Shown here one piece after another: positions 26,262 through 34,513 of a stretch of DNA of 64,000 nucleotides; within the stretch, counting starts at the first letter, position 1, and every line of letters starts with the position of its first letter. Made by a program: the position numbers and the translations under genes. Below the pieces are notes generated by a model. That model was not told where the DNA came from. It saw only the letters and a list, made by a program, of their open reading frames with translations, and searched no databases. The DNA comes from an uncultured Prevotella sp. (GTDB lineage: Bacteria > Bacteroidota > Bacteroidia > Bacteroidales > Bacteroidaceae), in contig CAJKDU010000001.1 in the NCBI GenBank assembly GCA_905198745.1, forward strand, positions 1 to 64,000, given 5' to 3'.

Positions 26262-27533
26262 TTATTTGTATCTCTCTCCCCAACACTTCACCATCTGCTG
26301 ATAGAGTTTCTCTTCAGAAGGTGAATGTTGTGGAGTCCATATTCTGTTGTCTTTCAATGTGTCGGGTAAATATTGCTGCACGACGAAGTGCCCCGGGTAG
26401 TCGTGCGAGTACTTGTAGCCATCATGATATCCCAGGTCAGCCATGAGCTTGGTAGGCGCATTACGCAGATGGAGCGGTACTGGTTGGTTGCCTGTCTGCC
26501 TTACCAAAGCGAGGGCCTTGTCCACGGCTAGATAGGCTGAATTGCTCTTCGGACTGGAAGCCAGATATACCGTTGCCTCTGCCAGCGGAATACGACCCTC
26601 GGGCCATCCTATCTTCATCACGGCGTCGAAGGCAGCATTAGCAAGAAGCAGCGCATTGGGATTGGCTAAGCCCACATCTTCAGAGGCACTGATTACAAGC
26701 CTTCGGGCTATGAACTGCGGGTCTTCTCCGCCTTCTATCATTCGTGCCAACCAATAGAGTGCCGCATCGGGATCGCTGCCGCGTATGCTCTTGATAAAGG
26801 CGGAGATGATGTCGTAGTGCATGTCGCCTCCCTTGTCGTAGGCCAGCGGATTCTGCTGCAGTCGGCTCACCACCAGTTCGTCGGTGACGACTACGTCATT
26901 GCTGTTGGCCGATTCCACCACCAGTTCCAATATGTTAAGCAGTTTGCGCGCGTCGCCTCCACTGTAGCGTATCATGGCGTCGGTCTCCTTCAGGGTGATG
27001 TTCATCTGCGAAAACATCGTGTCTTTCTCCACGGCCCGATGGAGCAATTCGAGCAAGTCGTCCTTCTCGAGCGGCTTGAGCACAAAAAGTTGGCAGCGCG
27101 AGAGCAACGGGCGGATTACCTCAAACGATGGGTTCTCCGTAGTAGCACCGATAAGGGTGACGATACCCTTCTCCACGGCACCGAGCAGTGAGTCCTGCTG
27201 GCTCTTGCTGAAGCGATGTATCTCGTCGATAAAAAGAATGGGGTTGCCCTGATTGAAGAAGCGGCTGTTCTTGGCCTTGTCAATAACTTCGCGCACGTCT
27301 TTCACGCCACTGGTCACGGCACTGAGCGTATAGAAAGGCACTTCCATCACCTGTGCCACAATCTGCGCAAGTGTGGTCTTGCCCACTCCCGGCGGCCCCC
27401 ACAAGATAAACGAGGAGACGCGCCTGGCCTCAATCATCTTCCGGAGCACGGCGCCCTCACCTACAAGTTGTCTCTGCCCTATGTAATCGTCGAGCGTGCG
27501 AGGCCGCATCCGCTCTGCCAATGGTTCGCTCAT
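26262..27533 (-). CDS. rarA: Replication-associated recombination protein A
   Basis: AAA+ ATPase of the RarA/MgsA/WRNIP1 family that acts at stalled replication forks. 423 residues. The start RMRPRTLDDYIGQRQLVGEG is typical of clamp-loader relatives. It has Walker A GPPGVGKTTLA, Walker B LFIDEIHRFSKSQQD, sensor 1 GATTENPSFEV and the sensor 2/lid SGGDARKLLNILE. The C-terminal tetramerisation domain includes SAFIKSIRGSDPDAALYWLARM and a PVPLHLRNAPTKLM-like tail. It is the first gene of a three-gene minus-strand operon and is divergent from the acidic-tail protein. Confidence 0.95.
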   Translation of the reverse strand: MSEPLAERMRPRTLDDYIGQRQLVGEGAVLRKMIEARRVSSFILWGPPGVGKTTLAQIVAQVMEVPFYTLSAVTSGVKDVREVIDKAKNSRFFNQGNPILFIDEIHRFSKSQQDSLLGAVEKGIVTLIGATTENPSFEVIRPLLSRCQLFVLKPLEKDDLLELLHRAVEKDTMFSQMNITLKETDAMIRYSGGDARKLLNILELVVESANSNDVVVTDELVVSRLQQNPLAYDKGGDMHYDIISAFIKSIRGSDPDAALYWLARMIEGGEDPQFIARRLVISASEDVGLANPNALLLANAAFDAVMKIGWPEGRIPLAEATVYLASSPKSNSAYLAVDKALALVRQTGNQPVPLHLRNAPTKLMADLGYHDGYKYSHDYPGHFVVQQYLPDTLKDNRIWTPQHSPSEEKLYQQMVKCWGERYK

Positions 27534-27574
27534 AAATATCTGTTATCGTTTAATGGTCTGTCATTAACACTATG

Positions 27575-27606
27575 CAAAAGTAGGAATTATATGGGAGATA
27601 GACAAA
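27575..27606 (-). promoter_or_regulatory. Bacteroidetes-type promoter of rarA
   Basis: On the minus strand TTTG (27606-27603), 20 bases, TACTTTTG (27582-27575). The predicted leader to the ATG at 27533 is about 35 bases. Confidence 0.75.
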
Positions 27607-27623
27607 ATTTCTATATGAAAAAC

Positions 27624-27654
27624 TTGTGAATAAGAGATAAAGTACTTACTTTTG
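27624..27654 (+). promoter_or_regulatory. Bacteroidetes-type promoter of the acidic-tail protein gene
   Basis: TTG (27624-27626), 20 bases, TACTTTTG (27647-27654). It gives a leader of about 60 bases before the ATG at 27721. Confidence 0.7.
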
Positions 27655-27720
27655 CACTCATCAAGAACATCATGAAAACTATTCAATAAAGAAACAAAAA
27701 CACATTATTAGTATTAGTAT

Positions 27721-28527
27721 ATGAAACAAGACAAGAAAGCACTCAGCCTCAAAACATTGACTAAAAGCAACGTCTGGGAAATCATGGAGAACGACGTGTT
27801 CCGTCTTTGGGAGGAAGCCCTCAAGGATGCCGACATGAAGGACAACATGCGTCACTATATAGACGTGATACGCTCGGCTTTCGACATGGAAGAGGTAAAA
27901 ATAGACAAACCTGAAGTAATCAAGAAATACGAGGCCCGCGGTTACAAGGTGAGCAATCTGCGAATGAACAACGACGATGAGAAGTGGGCCATCAAGAAGA
28001 AACCCATCTCACGCGTTACCGACCTTACCTACGAAAACATACGCCACATATCGGCAGCCAAACTGCTGGAGGTCATCGACCGTAACTTCGGTGGAGGATG
28101 GGACAGCCTCTCACAGAGCATACAGGACATCATACAGAGCGGATTCGACATCAGCACAACCACACTGCCTGCAGACCGGTTGAAGAAGAAGGGCGGCATG
28201 TACGAGAAAAAAGTCGCCGACGGATTCGAGGTTCTCGAGATTCCCAAAGGCACATGGGTAGAAGCTATCTTTGCCAAAGAAAAGCCTGAAGAGGTAAAGC
28301 CCCAAAGCAACTACGACGAAGAACTTGACGACGAGAACAAGATGCGTAGCGAGGACGATGAAGACGAGGATCTGCCCGAGGTTGACGACAACTACAACGA
28401 CGATGAGGATGAGGACGACTTCGACGACGACAAGCTCACCGAGGAAAGCTACCGCACCACCTTCGACGACGACCCGGAAAACCTGGGACTTGAAGCGGAA
28501 GATGTGGCTGACGAATATGACGAATAA
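27721..28527 (+). CDS. Conserved protein with highly acidic C-terminal tail
   Basis: 268 residues, no signal peptide or membrane segment. The first 190 residues look folded and mildly basic (NVWEIMENDVFRLWEEALKD, GYKVSNLRMNNDDEKW, ISAAKLLEVIDRNFGGGWDS). From about 195 to the end roughly half of the residues are Asp or Glu (SEDDEDEDLPEVDDN, DDEDEDDFDDDK), and the stretch is probably disordered. I do not recognise the family. The plan of folded N-terminus plus acidic tail recalls the RNA polymerase delta subunit or DNA-mimic/chaperone proteins, but no homology was established. The DUF3256 gene starts 3 bases later. Confidence 0.78.
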   Translation: MKQDKKALSLKTLTKSNVWEIMENDVFRLWEEALKDADMKDNMRHYIDVIRSAFDMEEVKIDKPEVIKKYEARGYKVSNLRMNNDDEKWAIKKKPISRVTDLTYENIRHISAAKLLEVIDRNFGGGWDSLSQSIQDIIQSGFDISTTTLPADRLKKKGGMYEKKVADGFEVLEIPKGTWVEAIFAKEKPEEVKPQSNYDEELDDENKMRSEDDEDEDLPEVDDNYNDDEDEDDFDDDKLTEESYRTTFDDDPENLGLEAEDVADEYDE

Positions 28528-28530
28528 ACC

Positions 28531-29157
28531 ATGACAGCGAACCATAGCATCAGACTCACTTTGGCTTTTGCGCTTGCCTTTGCCGCCTTACGCGCCTCCG
28601 CACAGGACGTGAAGACGGCATGGACAAGTATGCCACAAGACATGATTCCCTACCTGGACGCTTCAATGAAGCGCGAATTGGTGGATGCCGGCAACGGCAA
28701 CACTGCCGTGAAGAATCTGCTGGGTGAAGAGTCTAGACTCGACACGCTCACCACTGACTTCATGCAGGTAAGGCTCAACCATGCCACCACTATGCAACTC
28801 AAGTTGCTACCTACAGCCAGCGGCAGACATGCGGTTTGCGTACTACGCACCGTGGCTGCGCCAGCAAGAGAGAGCGTGGCAAACATCTACGACGAACAGT
28901 GGAAACTGACGGGACAAGTAGACCTTCATGCCATTGCCAAAGGCATGATGCATAAGCCTGACACACTCAGTCGAGAAAAGTTTGAGGAACTGACGCGACA
29001 AGTAAACCTGACAATGCCTTACGCTCTCCTGTCGCCACGCGACAACAGTCTGAGCGTTAGTTTGTCAACGCCCCTGGTAGACAAGGATAAAAAAGAAGCT
29101 ATCAGACAAACTATAACGCAAAGAAATCTTAAATGGAACGGCGTTACATTTAAATAA
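28531..29157 (+). CDS. DUF3256 family periplasmic protein
   Basis: A 208-residue secreted protein with a signal peptide (about 1-24, ALRASAQ). The mature N-terminus VKTAWTSMPQDMIPYLDASMKREL matches what I recall of DUF3256, a Bacteroidetes-only family. The rest is a two-lobed alpha/beta pattern (LDTLTTDFMQVRLNHATTMQ, LSPRDNSLSVSLSTPLV). It is co-transcribed with the acidic-tail protein, 3 bases apart. Role unknown. No terminator follows immediately, but the hairpin at 29268 may serve. Confidence 0.8.
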   Translation: MTANHSIRLTLAFALAFAALRASAQDVKTAWTSMPQDMIPYLDASMKRELVDAGNGNTAVKNLLGEESRLDTLTTDFMQVRLNHATTMQLKLLPTASGRHAVCVLRTVAAPARESVANIYDEQWKLTGQVDLHAIAKGMMHKPDTLSREKFEELTRQVNLTMPYALLSPRDNSLSVSLSTPLVDKDKKEAIRQTITQRNLKWNGVTFK

Positions 29158-29189
29158 GGTTATAATATACTATAATCATATCATATATT

Positions 29190-29220
29190 TTTGCAATTAT
29201 AAGAAAAAGAAGTAAATTTG
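29190..29220 (+). promoter_or_regulatory. Strong Bacteroidetes-type promoter of a small RNA
   Basis: TTTG (29190-29193), 19 bases, TAAATTTG (29213-29220). There is no coding start within the next 600 bases, so it appears to drive the short terminated unit that follows. Confidence 0.75.
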
Positions 29221-29226
29221 CAATGT

Positions 29227-29298
29227 GTTTTTCATGGTATTAGATTATTAAGGTTAATTAGAAGATTGATTGTCGTGAGATAATCAATCTTTTTTTGT
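29227..29298 (+). ncRNA. Putative small RNA
   Basis: From the promoter at 29190-29220 a transcript of about 70 bases is predicted. It carries the unpaired-looking stretch TTTTTCATGGTATTAGATTA and TTAAGGTTAA, and ends in a hairpin of 12 base pairs (one G-U) starting AGATTGATT, with a GTGA (GNRA-type) loop and then T7. The TCATGGTATTAGATT segment resembles a leader/small-RNA sequence I recall as recurrent in Bacteroides and Prevotella genomes, but I cannot name the family with certainty. It has no open reading frame of note. It may also act as terminator for the DUF3256 gene. Confidence 0.62.
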
Positions 29299-29488
29299 TT
29301 TTGTCTTAAATGTCATTTCTGCCATTCATCATCATTACATCAGGTGATTCAAATGATTCTGAAGAACGTTTTGTGCATTGATAACACCTTATATTTACTT
29401 CTAAACATGTCACCTGGCGCCGACCTGAGAGATGTTTCTCTGCCCCTTCCGCTACTATGGTGCATGTATCCACCGCGATGAGATATTC
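29299..29488. other. Intergenic stretch without recognised feature
   Basis: 190 bases between the small-RNA terminator and repeat array B. No reading frame, promoter pair or convincing hairpin was found on either strand. Confidence 0.5.
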
Positions 29489-29576
29489 ATTAGTGTGTCA
29501 TTAGCAACCAATTAGTGTGCCGTTAGCAACCAATCAGTGTGCCGTTACTATATTATTAGTGTGCCTCTAAACCGTT
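29489..29576. repeat. 22-base tandem repeat array B (four units)
   Basis: Units start at 29489, 29511, 29533 and 29555. The first two read ATTAGTGTG[T/C]C[A/G]TTAGCAAC plus CA and differ at two positions. It is the reverse complement orientation of arrays A and E (GCTAACGGCACACTAAT). It lies between the small RNA and the nucleoside permease promoter. Confidence 0.85.
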
Positions 29577-29768
29577 TGAATATAAAAGTAAAACGATGGG
29601 AATAAAAAGGGAGTTGAATAAATCTCCTTCGAGTCACCTCCACCATAGCGGTACCCCACCGAATTTAACCGGCTTTTGCTAAATGTTGTCTAAGCAAGAA
29701 ATGAGCTTCGAATCCCCAAAACAAGTTCCACAAAACGGGTTACGTGAACCTTAAATAAAGCTAATTTA
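29577..29768. other. Intergenic stretch without recognised feature
   Basis: 192 bases upstream of the permease promoter. It contains TTCGAGTCACCTCCACCA (29628-29645), which superficially resembles a tRNA 3' end but has no matching arms. On the minus strand the stretch could be the decayed remnant of something coding; nothing definite can be called. Confidence 0.4.
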
Positions 29769-29800
29769 TTTGGCTCAACAAGCAAATAAAGTTATCTTTG
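29769..29800 (+). promoter_or_regulatory. Bacteroidetes-type promoter of the nucleoside permease operon
   Basis: TTTG (29769-29772), 20 bases, TATCTTTG (29793-29800). It predicts a leader of about 80 bases that contains a 20-codon reading frame. Confidence 0.8.
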
Positions 29801-29818
29801 CATATAAAACGATCTGCC

Positions 29819-29881
29819 ATGAGCCAAAGCGACACCCCTAAAACGAGAGCAAGGGCAGCATTTGTTAAACAGACAATCTAA
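29819..29881 (+). CDS. Putative leader peptide (uORF) before the nucleoside permease
   Basis: ATG at 29819 opens a 20-residue frame, MSQSDTPKTRARAAFVKQTI, that stops at TAA 29879-29881, 7 bases before the permease ATG. It lies wholly inside the predicted leader. It could couple translation to the permease or sense something by ribosome stalling. The length and position could also be chance. Confidence 0.4.
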   Translation: MSQSDTPKTRARAAFVKQTI

Positions 29882-29888
29882 AGGATTT

Positions 29889-31202
29889 ATGAATTTGAAA
29901 GTTAGGTTAGCAGTGATGAACTTCCTCGAATTTGCCGTTTGGGGAGCTTATCTTACCTCTATGGGCAATTATCTGGGCAAAGCCGGGATGGGTGCCGAAA
30001 TTTCCTGGTTCTATGCCATTCAGGGTATCGTCTCCATTTTCATGCCCACACTGATGGGCATCGTGGCAGACAAGTGGATACAGCCCCAGCGCCTGTTGGG
30101 CGTCTGCCACCTCATTGCCGGCTTGTCTATGGTGGGACTCTTTGCCATGGGCCAGGCCTCTGCCACACCAGACGAGACCCTGTTCATAGGGCTCTACACC
30201 TTCAGTGTGGCATTCTATATGCCCACGCTCGCCCTGTCAAACACCACGGCATTCACCATTCTGAAAGACCATGGATTGGACACAGTGAAAGACTTTCCGC
30301 CTATTCGCGTGTTCGGCACAGTAGGTTTCATTGTCATGATGTGGTTCGTCAACTGCGCCACTTGGGACGGAAGTGCGTTTTCCTTCATGTTCGGCGAGAA
30401 CGCCTACAAGTTCCAGTACACTCACTTCCAGTTCCTCATGTCGGGACTGATGAGCGTGGTGCTCTTCATTTACTGTTTCTCACTGCCCCACTGCCCCATT
30501 ATCAAAAAAGATAACCAAACCATGGCTGAGCTGTGGGGACTCGATGCCTTCAAGCTCTTCAAGACTCGCGAGATGGCCATGTTCTTCATCTTCTCGTGTT
30601 TGCTCGGCATGTCGCTGCAAGTAACCAACGGTTATGCCACGCCCTTCATCACCAGTTTCAAGGGCGATCCCACCATGGTCAACACCTTTGCCGCCAACAA
30701 TGCCACCCTGCTTGTGTCCATATCACAGGTCTCAGAGGCATTGTGCATCCTGCTCATACCCTTCTTCCTCAAACGCTATGGCATCAAGATTGTGATGCTC
30801 ATCGCCATGTTTGCCTGGGTACTCCGCTTCGGGTTCTTCGGCGTGGGCAATCCCGCCTTCCCGGGTGTCATACTCTTCGTACTGTCGTGCATTGTCTACG
30901 GCGTGGCGTTCGACTTTTTCAACGTGTCGGGCGGACTGTTCGTTGACCAGAAGTGCGACATCAAGGTGAGAGCATCGGCTCAAGGATTGTTCATGCTCAT
31001 GACCAACGGACTGGGTGCCACCATCGGCACATTGCTGGCAGGAGAAGTAATCAACCACTACTGTAGTTGGAGCGACGACGGATATCTACTGGGCAACTGG
31101 CAGGCCTGCTGGCTCATCTTCGCAGGTTACGCACTCGTGGTGGGCGTACTGTTTGCCCTCATGTTTAAAACCCGACACAGCGAAGCACACAAGGAGGCAT
31201 AA
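29889..31202 (+). CDS. Nucleoside permease, MFS (NupG/nucleoside:H+ symporter family)
   Basis: Inner-membrane proton symporter for nucleosides, 437 residues from the ATG at 29889 (MNLKVRLAVMNFLEFAVWGAYL); the earlier in-frame start at 29862 lies inside the leader peptide frame. Twelve hydrophobic segments are visible. The start FLEFAVWGAYLTSMGNYL and the segment DKWIQPQRLLGVCHLIAG match the NHS family rather than sugar MFS proteins. VFGTVGFIVMMWFVN and ASAQGLFMLMTNGLGATIG are further family segments. It is the first gene of a six-gene operon; the nuclease gene starts 3 bases after its stop. Confidence 0.88.
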   Translation: MNLKVRLAVMNFLEFAVWGAYLTSMGNYLGKAGMGAEISWFYAIQGIVSIFMPTLMGIVADKWIQPQRLLGVCHLIAGLSMVGLFAMGQASATPDETLFIGLYTFSVAFYMPTLALSNTTAFTILKDHGLDTVKDFPPIRVFGTVGFIVMMWFVNCATWDGSAFSFMFGENAYKFQYTHFQFLMSGLMSVVLFIYCFSLPHCPIIKKDNQTMAELWGLDAFKLFKTREMAMFFIFSCLLGMSLQVTNGYATPFITSFKGDPTMVNTFAANNATLLVSISQVSEALCILLIPFFLKRYGIKIVMLIAMFAWVLRFGFFGVGNPAFPGVILFVLSCIVYGVAFDFFNVSGGLFVDQKCDIKVRASAQGLFMLMTNGLGATIGTLLAGEVINHYCSWSDDGYLLGNWQACWLIFAGYALVVGVLFALMFKTRHSEAHKEA

Positions 31203-31205
31203 GGC

Positions 31206-31751
31206 ATGATGCGGTTGTATTATAGAGGACTGAGCGAGATTCGCGGAGCCGAACAGATAGGACTCATCGTGCTCACCGATGAAGTGCAGACACGACAGAT
31301 TGTGGTGGTGTGCGACGAACACATCATCTTCCAGTTCAGACTGCGCATGCAAAAGGACACACCCTGCCACAGGCTGCTGCCCGAAGTACTCGCCCAAACA
31401 CTCAAACGCGACTCGGAAAGTTCGTACAACCTGACCATCACCAGCCTGGAAAACGGAGTCTACAAGACTATGCTCGTCAACGAGAAAACTCAGGAGCGAA
31501 CTGCAGTGAGAGCCGGCGACGGACTGCTCTTTGCCCATGTGGCAAACCTGCCCATCTATATCGACGAACTGCTCTTCACTAAGCAGAGCGTGCCCTTCAA
31601 GCCCAAGGCCACTGGACTCAGTCTTCCCATCAACGCCATATCGGAAGAAATGCTTCAGGATGCGCTCAAGACAGCTATCGAGCGCGAGGACTACGAGATG
31701 GCAGAGCACCTGAACCAGGAACTGAAACGAAGGAAACAAAAACAAGAATAG
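31206..31751 (+). CDS. Bifunctional nuclease (DUF151) domain protein with C-terminal UVR motif
   Basis: 181 residues. Residues about 1-130 match the DUF151/BFN fold: strands TRQIVVVCDEHIIFQFRLRM, then HRLLPEVLAQTLKRD and LENGVYKTMLVNEK. The C-terminus has a UVR motif (about 150-178, LKTAIEREDYEMAEHLNQEL), which mediates protein contacts in UvrB/UvrC and Clp adaptors. Family members have been reported to have RNase and DNase activity; activity here is inferred. It is tightly packed between the permease and rsmE genes. The start could be either of two adjacent ATGs. Confidence 0.8.
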   Translation: MMRLYYRGLSEIRGAEQIGLIVLTDEVQTRQIVVVCDEHIIFQFRLRMQKDTPCHRLLPEVLAQTLKRDSESSYNLTITSLENGVYKTMLVNEKTQERTAVRAGDGLLFAHVANLPIYIDELLFTKQSVPFKPKATGLSLPINAISEEMLQDALKTAIEREDYEMAEHLNQELKRRKQKQE

Positions 31752-31764
31752 AATCTCAAGCAAC

Positions 31765-32496
31765 ATGAAAGAAGCCCGATACTTTTACGTGCCAGACGCA
31801 GCCAACGAAACCGAGCTGCCCGCAGACGAGGCCATGCATGCCCTGCGTGTGCTCCGACTGAAAAGTGCAGACGAGATGTTCCTTATGGATGGAACTGGCA
31901 ACTTCTACCGAGCCGAGGTAACACTTGCCGCCACCAAACGCTGCATGTATGAAGTGAAGGAATGTCTGCCGCAACACAAAGCCTGGCACGGACACATACA
32001 CCTTGCCATAGCCCCTACCAAGATGATGGACCGCATAGAGTGGATGCTCGAAAAGGCCACCGAAGTGGGATTCGACGAGGTGACTTTCCTCAGCTGCAAG
32101 TTCTCCGAACGCAAGACCCTGCGCACGGTGAGACTGGACAAAATCGTGACAGGAGCCGTGAAGCAAAGTCGGAAGCCGTGGAAGCCAGTTATCAACGGAT
32201 TGACCACGTTCAAGGACTTTATCAAACAACCCATTCCTGGCAGAAAGTTCATATGCCACTGCTACGAGGAGATAGAGAAGAAAGACTTATTCACTGAAAT
32301 ACAGACCTACCCCGAAGGAGAACATGAGGACGACATAACCGTGCTCGTGGGACCTGAAGGTGACTTCTCCATCGACGAGGTGCAACTGGCACTGGACAAC
32401 GGCTACGAATCGGCATCTCTCGGACAGGCTCGGCTGCGCACAGAGACTGCCGGGCTCTCGGCTGTAATGATGAGCCAATTGGCGCGAAGACTATAA
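31765..32496 (+). CDS. rsmE: 16S rRNA (uracil-1498-N3)-methyltransferase
   Basis: SPOUT-class methyltransferase that modifies U1498 of 16S rRNA using S-adenosylmethionine. 243 residues. The N-terminal PUA-like domain begins with the family line HALRVLRLKSADEMFLMDG. The C-terminal trefoil knot contains LVGPEGDFSIDEV and SLGQARLRTETAGL, the SAM-binding knot motif. WMLEKATEVGFDEV is a further family signature. It starts 13 bases after the nuclease gene. Confidence 0.94.
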   Translation: MKEARYFYVPDAANETELPADEAMHALRVLRLKSADEMFLMDGTGNFYRAEVTLAATKRCMYEVKECLPQHKAWHGHIHLAIAPTKMMDRIEWMLEKATEVGFDEVTFLSCKFSERKTLRTVRLDKIVTGAVKQSRKPWKPVINGLTTFKDFIKQPIPGRKFICHCYEEIEKKDLFTEIQTYPEGEHEDDITVLVGPEGDFSIDEVQLALDNGYESASLGQARLRTETAGLSAVMMSQLARRL

Positions 32497-32509
32497 TTCA
32501 TTAAACACA

Positions 32510-33865
32510 ATGAAATACTTTTTTTACTCCTACCTGTTGACCGTGTGTCTGGCCCTTTGTTCCTGTTCGGGCAGCGACTACGTCAACGCTATTCCTGACG
32601 GAAGCACAGCCCTTATCAGCATAGACATGAAAAAGATGGCTGCCGACAACCCGAACGGTGGAAACATTCTCAAGAGTCTGCTGCAAACAGATAACGCGGA
32701 AGACTGTGGTATAGATCTGACCAGCAAGATTTATCTTTTTGAATCAGCAGAAGGCAATCTCGGACTTTGTGCCAAAGTGAACAGCGAAAGTGACTTGAAG
32801 AGTTGGTTGGACAAACTTGCACAAAAGTCTGTAGCACAAAAGACTACTGAGCGCAAGGGGTTCACCTTCACCACTATGAATGGCAGTTGGGTAGTAGGAT
32901 TCTCTTCCAAGGCTCTGCTCGTCATGGGACCCGTAGTGGGTGCGGCACAGGCACAGATACAATTGCAGATGGCCCAGTATCTTGATGCCGATGAAGACCA
33001 CGGAATCAAGGGAGCGCCAATATATGAAAAGATAGACTCCATGGAGAGCGGCATGGCCATGGTGGCACAGGTTCAGGCATTGCCAGAAAAGATGATGGCT
33101 CCCTTCACTATAGGAGCACCTAAAGACGCCGATGCCTCGCAGGTGCTCATAGCCGCAGAGATGGCTGTAAAGGGCGGATGCCTCAACATTGAGGGACAAA
33201 CTTTCTCGTTCAACAAGCAAATCAACCAAGCACTTTCCGAAGCAGCCAAGGTGTATCGCCCCATCCAGGGCCGCTACACGGCAAGCATGCCTGCCAACGC
33301 TCTGATGGGTATGTTTGTCAACGTGGACGGACAGCAATACATCAAACTCCTACAGAGCAACAAGGGCATGCAGGCACTCCTCGCCGGCATCAACGCTGCT
33401 ATAGACATGGACAACATTATCCGTAGTGTGAACGGCGACATGAGCATCGTCATACCCTCCTACTCCGACGACGACCTCCAACTCTCTATGGCTGCCCAGT
33501 TGGCCAACAAGGCATGGACGGAAGACGTGGACTACTGGAAACAGTCGTGTCCCAAAGGCGGGAAAATCAGCGACTGGCAGAAGGACGCCTGGACCTACTC
33601 TGACGGCAAGACTTCATTTTGTTTCGGCGTGACTGCCGACAACCAGTTCTACAGCGGCAACAGCCAGGAACGGGCACTCGCCTCTATCCAGAACGCAACG
33701 CAGCCTCTGCCACAGCAAGTAAGAAAGCTGATAGATGGCAAGAAAATGGCGATGATATTCAACCTGGCCGGACTCACTGGAGGCAAAGAGGAAGTGACTA
33801 CGGTCACCTCACTGCTGAACCCGCTATTCGGTAACATCAAAGCAATTGTATACAGCATAAAATAG
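32510..33865 (+). CDS. DUF4836 family lipoprotein
   Basis: A 451-residue lipoprotein with a lipobox-like CSCSGSDYV at the end of the signal peptide (Cys about 19). The opening YVNAIPDGSTALISIDMKKM matches what I recall of DUF4836, a Bacteroidetes family of periplasmic or outer-membrane lipoproteins. It is rich in mixed alpha/beta repeats. It is followed after 3 bases by the ABC ATPase, so it may be the extracytoplasmic partner of that transporter. Function unknown. Confidence 0.82.
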   Translation: MKYFFYSYLLTVCLALCSCSGSDYVNAIPDGSTALISIDMKKMAADNPNGGNILKSLLQTDNAEDCGIDLTSKIYLFESAEGNLGLCAKVNSESDLKSWLDKLAQKSVAQKTTERKGFTFTTMNGSWVVGFSSKALLVMGPVVGAAQAQIQLQMAQYLDADEDHGIKGAPIYEKIDSMESGMAMVAQVQALPEKMMAPFTIGAPKDADASQVLIAAEMAVKGGCLNIEGQTFSFNKQINQALSEAAKVYRPIQGRYTASMPANALMGMFVNVDGQQYIKLLQSNKGMQALLAGINAAIDMDNIIRSVNGDMSIVIPSYSDDDLQLSMAAQLANKAWTEDVDYWKQSCPKGGKISDWQKDAWTYSDGKTSFCFGVTADNQFYSGNSQERALASIQNATQPLPQQVRKLIDGKKMAMIFNLAGLTGGKEEVTTVTSLLNPLFGNIKAIVYSIK

Positions 33866-33868
33866 ACA

Positions 33869-34513
33869 ATGGAAAAGATTGTATTTCATTCCGTACTACC
33901 TGCCGTGTTCGCCCATCGTGACGACCTGCACTCGGAGATATGGAAACAAGAAGTGACGCTGGAAAAAGACCATCTCTATTTGGTAGAGGCCGACAGCGGC
34001 AAGGGCAAGTCCACTTTCTGCAGCTATGTGGTGGGCTACCGCAACGACTACACCGGACAGGTGATGTTCGATGATACAGACACCAAGACACTCAAGGTGA
34101 AAGACTGGACAGAAATGCGCAAGTTGCACATCAGCCATCTCTTTCAGGAACTGCGCCTCTTTCCAGAGCTCACTGCGATGGAAAACGTGGAAATAAAAAA
34201 CAAACTCACCCACTTCAAGAGCCGCCAGCAAATAGACGAGTGGTTCGACATGCTCGGCATAGGCGACAAGAAAGATGCGCTCATCGGGCGAATGAGTTTC
34301 GGACAGCAACAGCGCGTAGCTATGATACGAGCACTTGTGCAGCCCTTCGACTTCATCCTCGCCGACGAACCCATCAGCCACCTCGACGACAAAAACTCAC
34401 GCATCATGGCGGATATTATGACGGACGAGGCCAAAAGGCAAGGAGCTGGCGTGATTGTGACCAGCATAGGAAAACACATGGATTTAAACTATGAAAGGAC
34501 TTTAAGACTATGA
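33869..34513 (+). CDS. ABC transporter ATP-binding protein (LolD/MacB-like), divergent motifs
   Basis: 214-residue ATPase. It has Q-loop HLFQELRLFPELTAMENV, signature MSFGQQQRVAMIRAL and Walker B FILADEPISHLDD. Two features depart from the norm: the P-loop reads ADSGKGKST, with the first Gly replaced by Ala, and the H-loop region reads IVTSIGKHM, without the usual VTH. The fold and context still point to a LolD/MacB-type ATPase that powers an envelope complex rather than an importer. It overlaps the permease start by 4 bases (ATGA). Confidence 0.86.
   Translation: MEKIVFHSVLPAVFAHRDDLHSEIWKQEVTLEKDHLYLVEADSGKGKSTFCSYVVGYRNDYTGQVMFDDTDTKTLKVKDWTEMRKLHISHLFQELRLFPELTAMENVEIKNKLTHFKSRQQIDEWFDMLGIGDKKDALIGRMSFGQQQRVAMIRALVQPFDFILADEPISHLDDKNSRIMADIMTDEAKRQGAGVIVTSIGKHMDLNYERTLRL

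Noticed and set aside
29628..29645. tRNA-like 3' end (TTCGAG loop, CCA)
   Set aside because: The bases beside the loop cannot form a T stem, and no acceptor, D or anticodon arm is found upstream.
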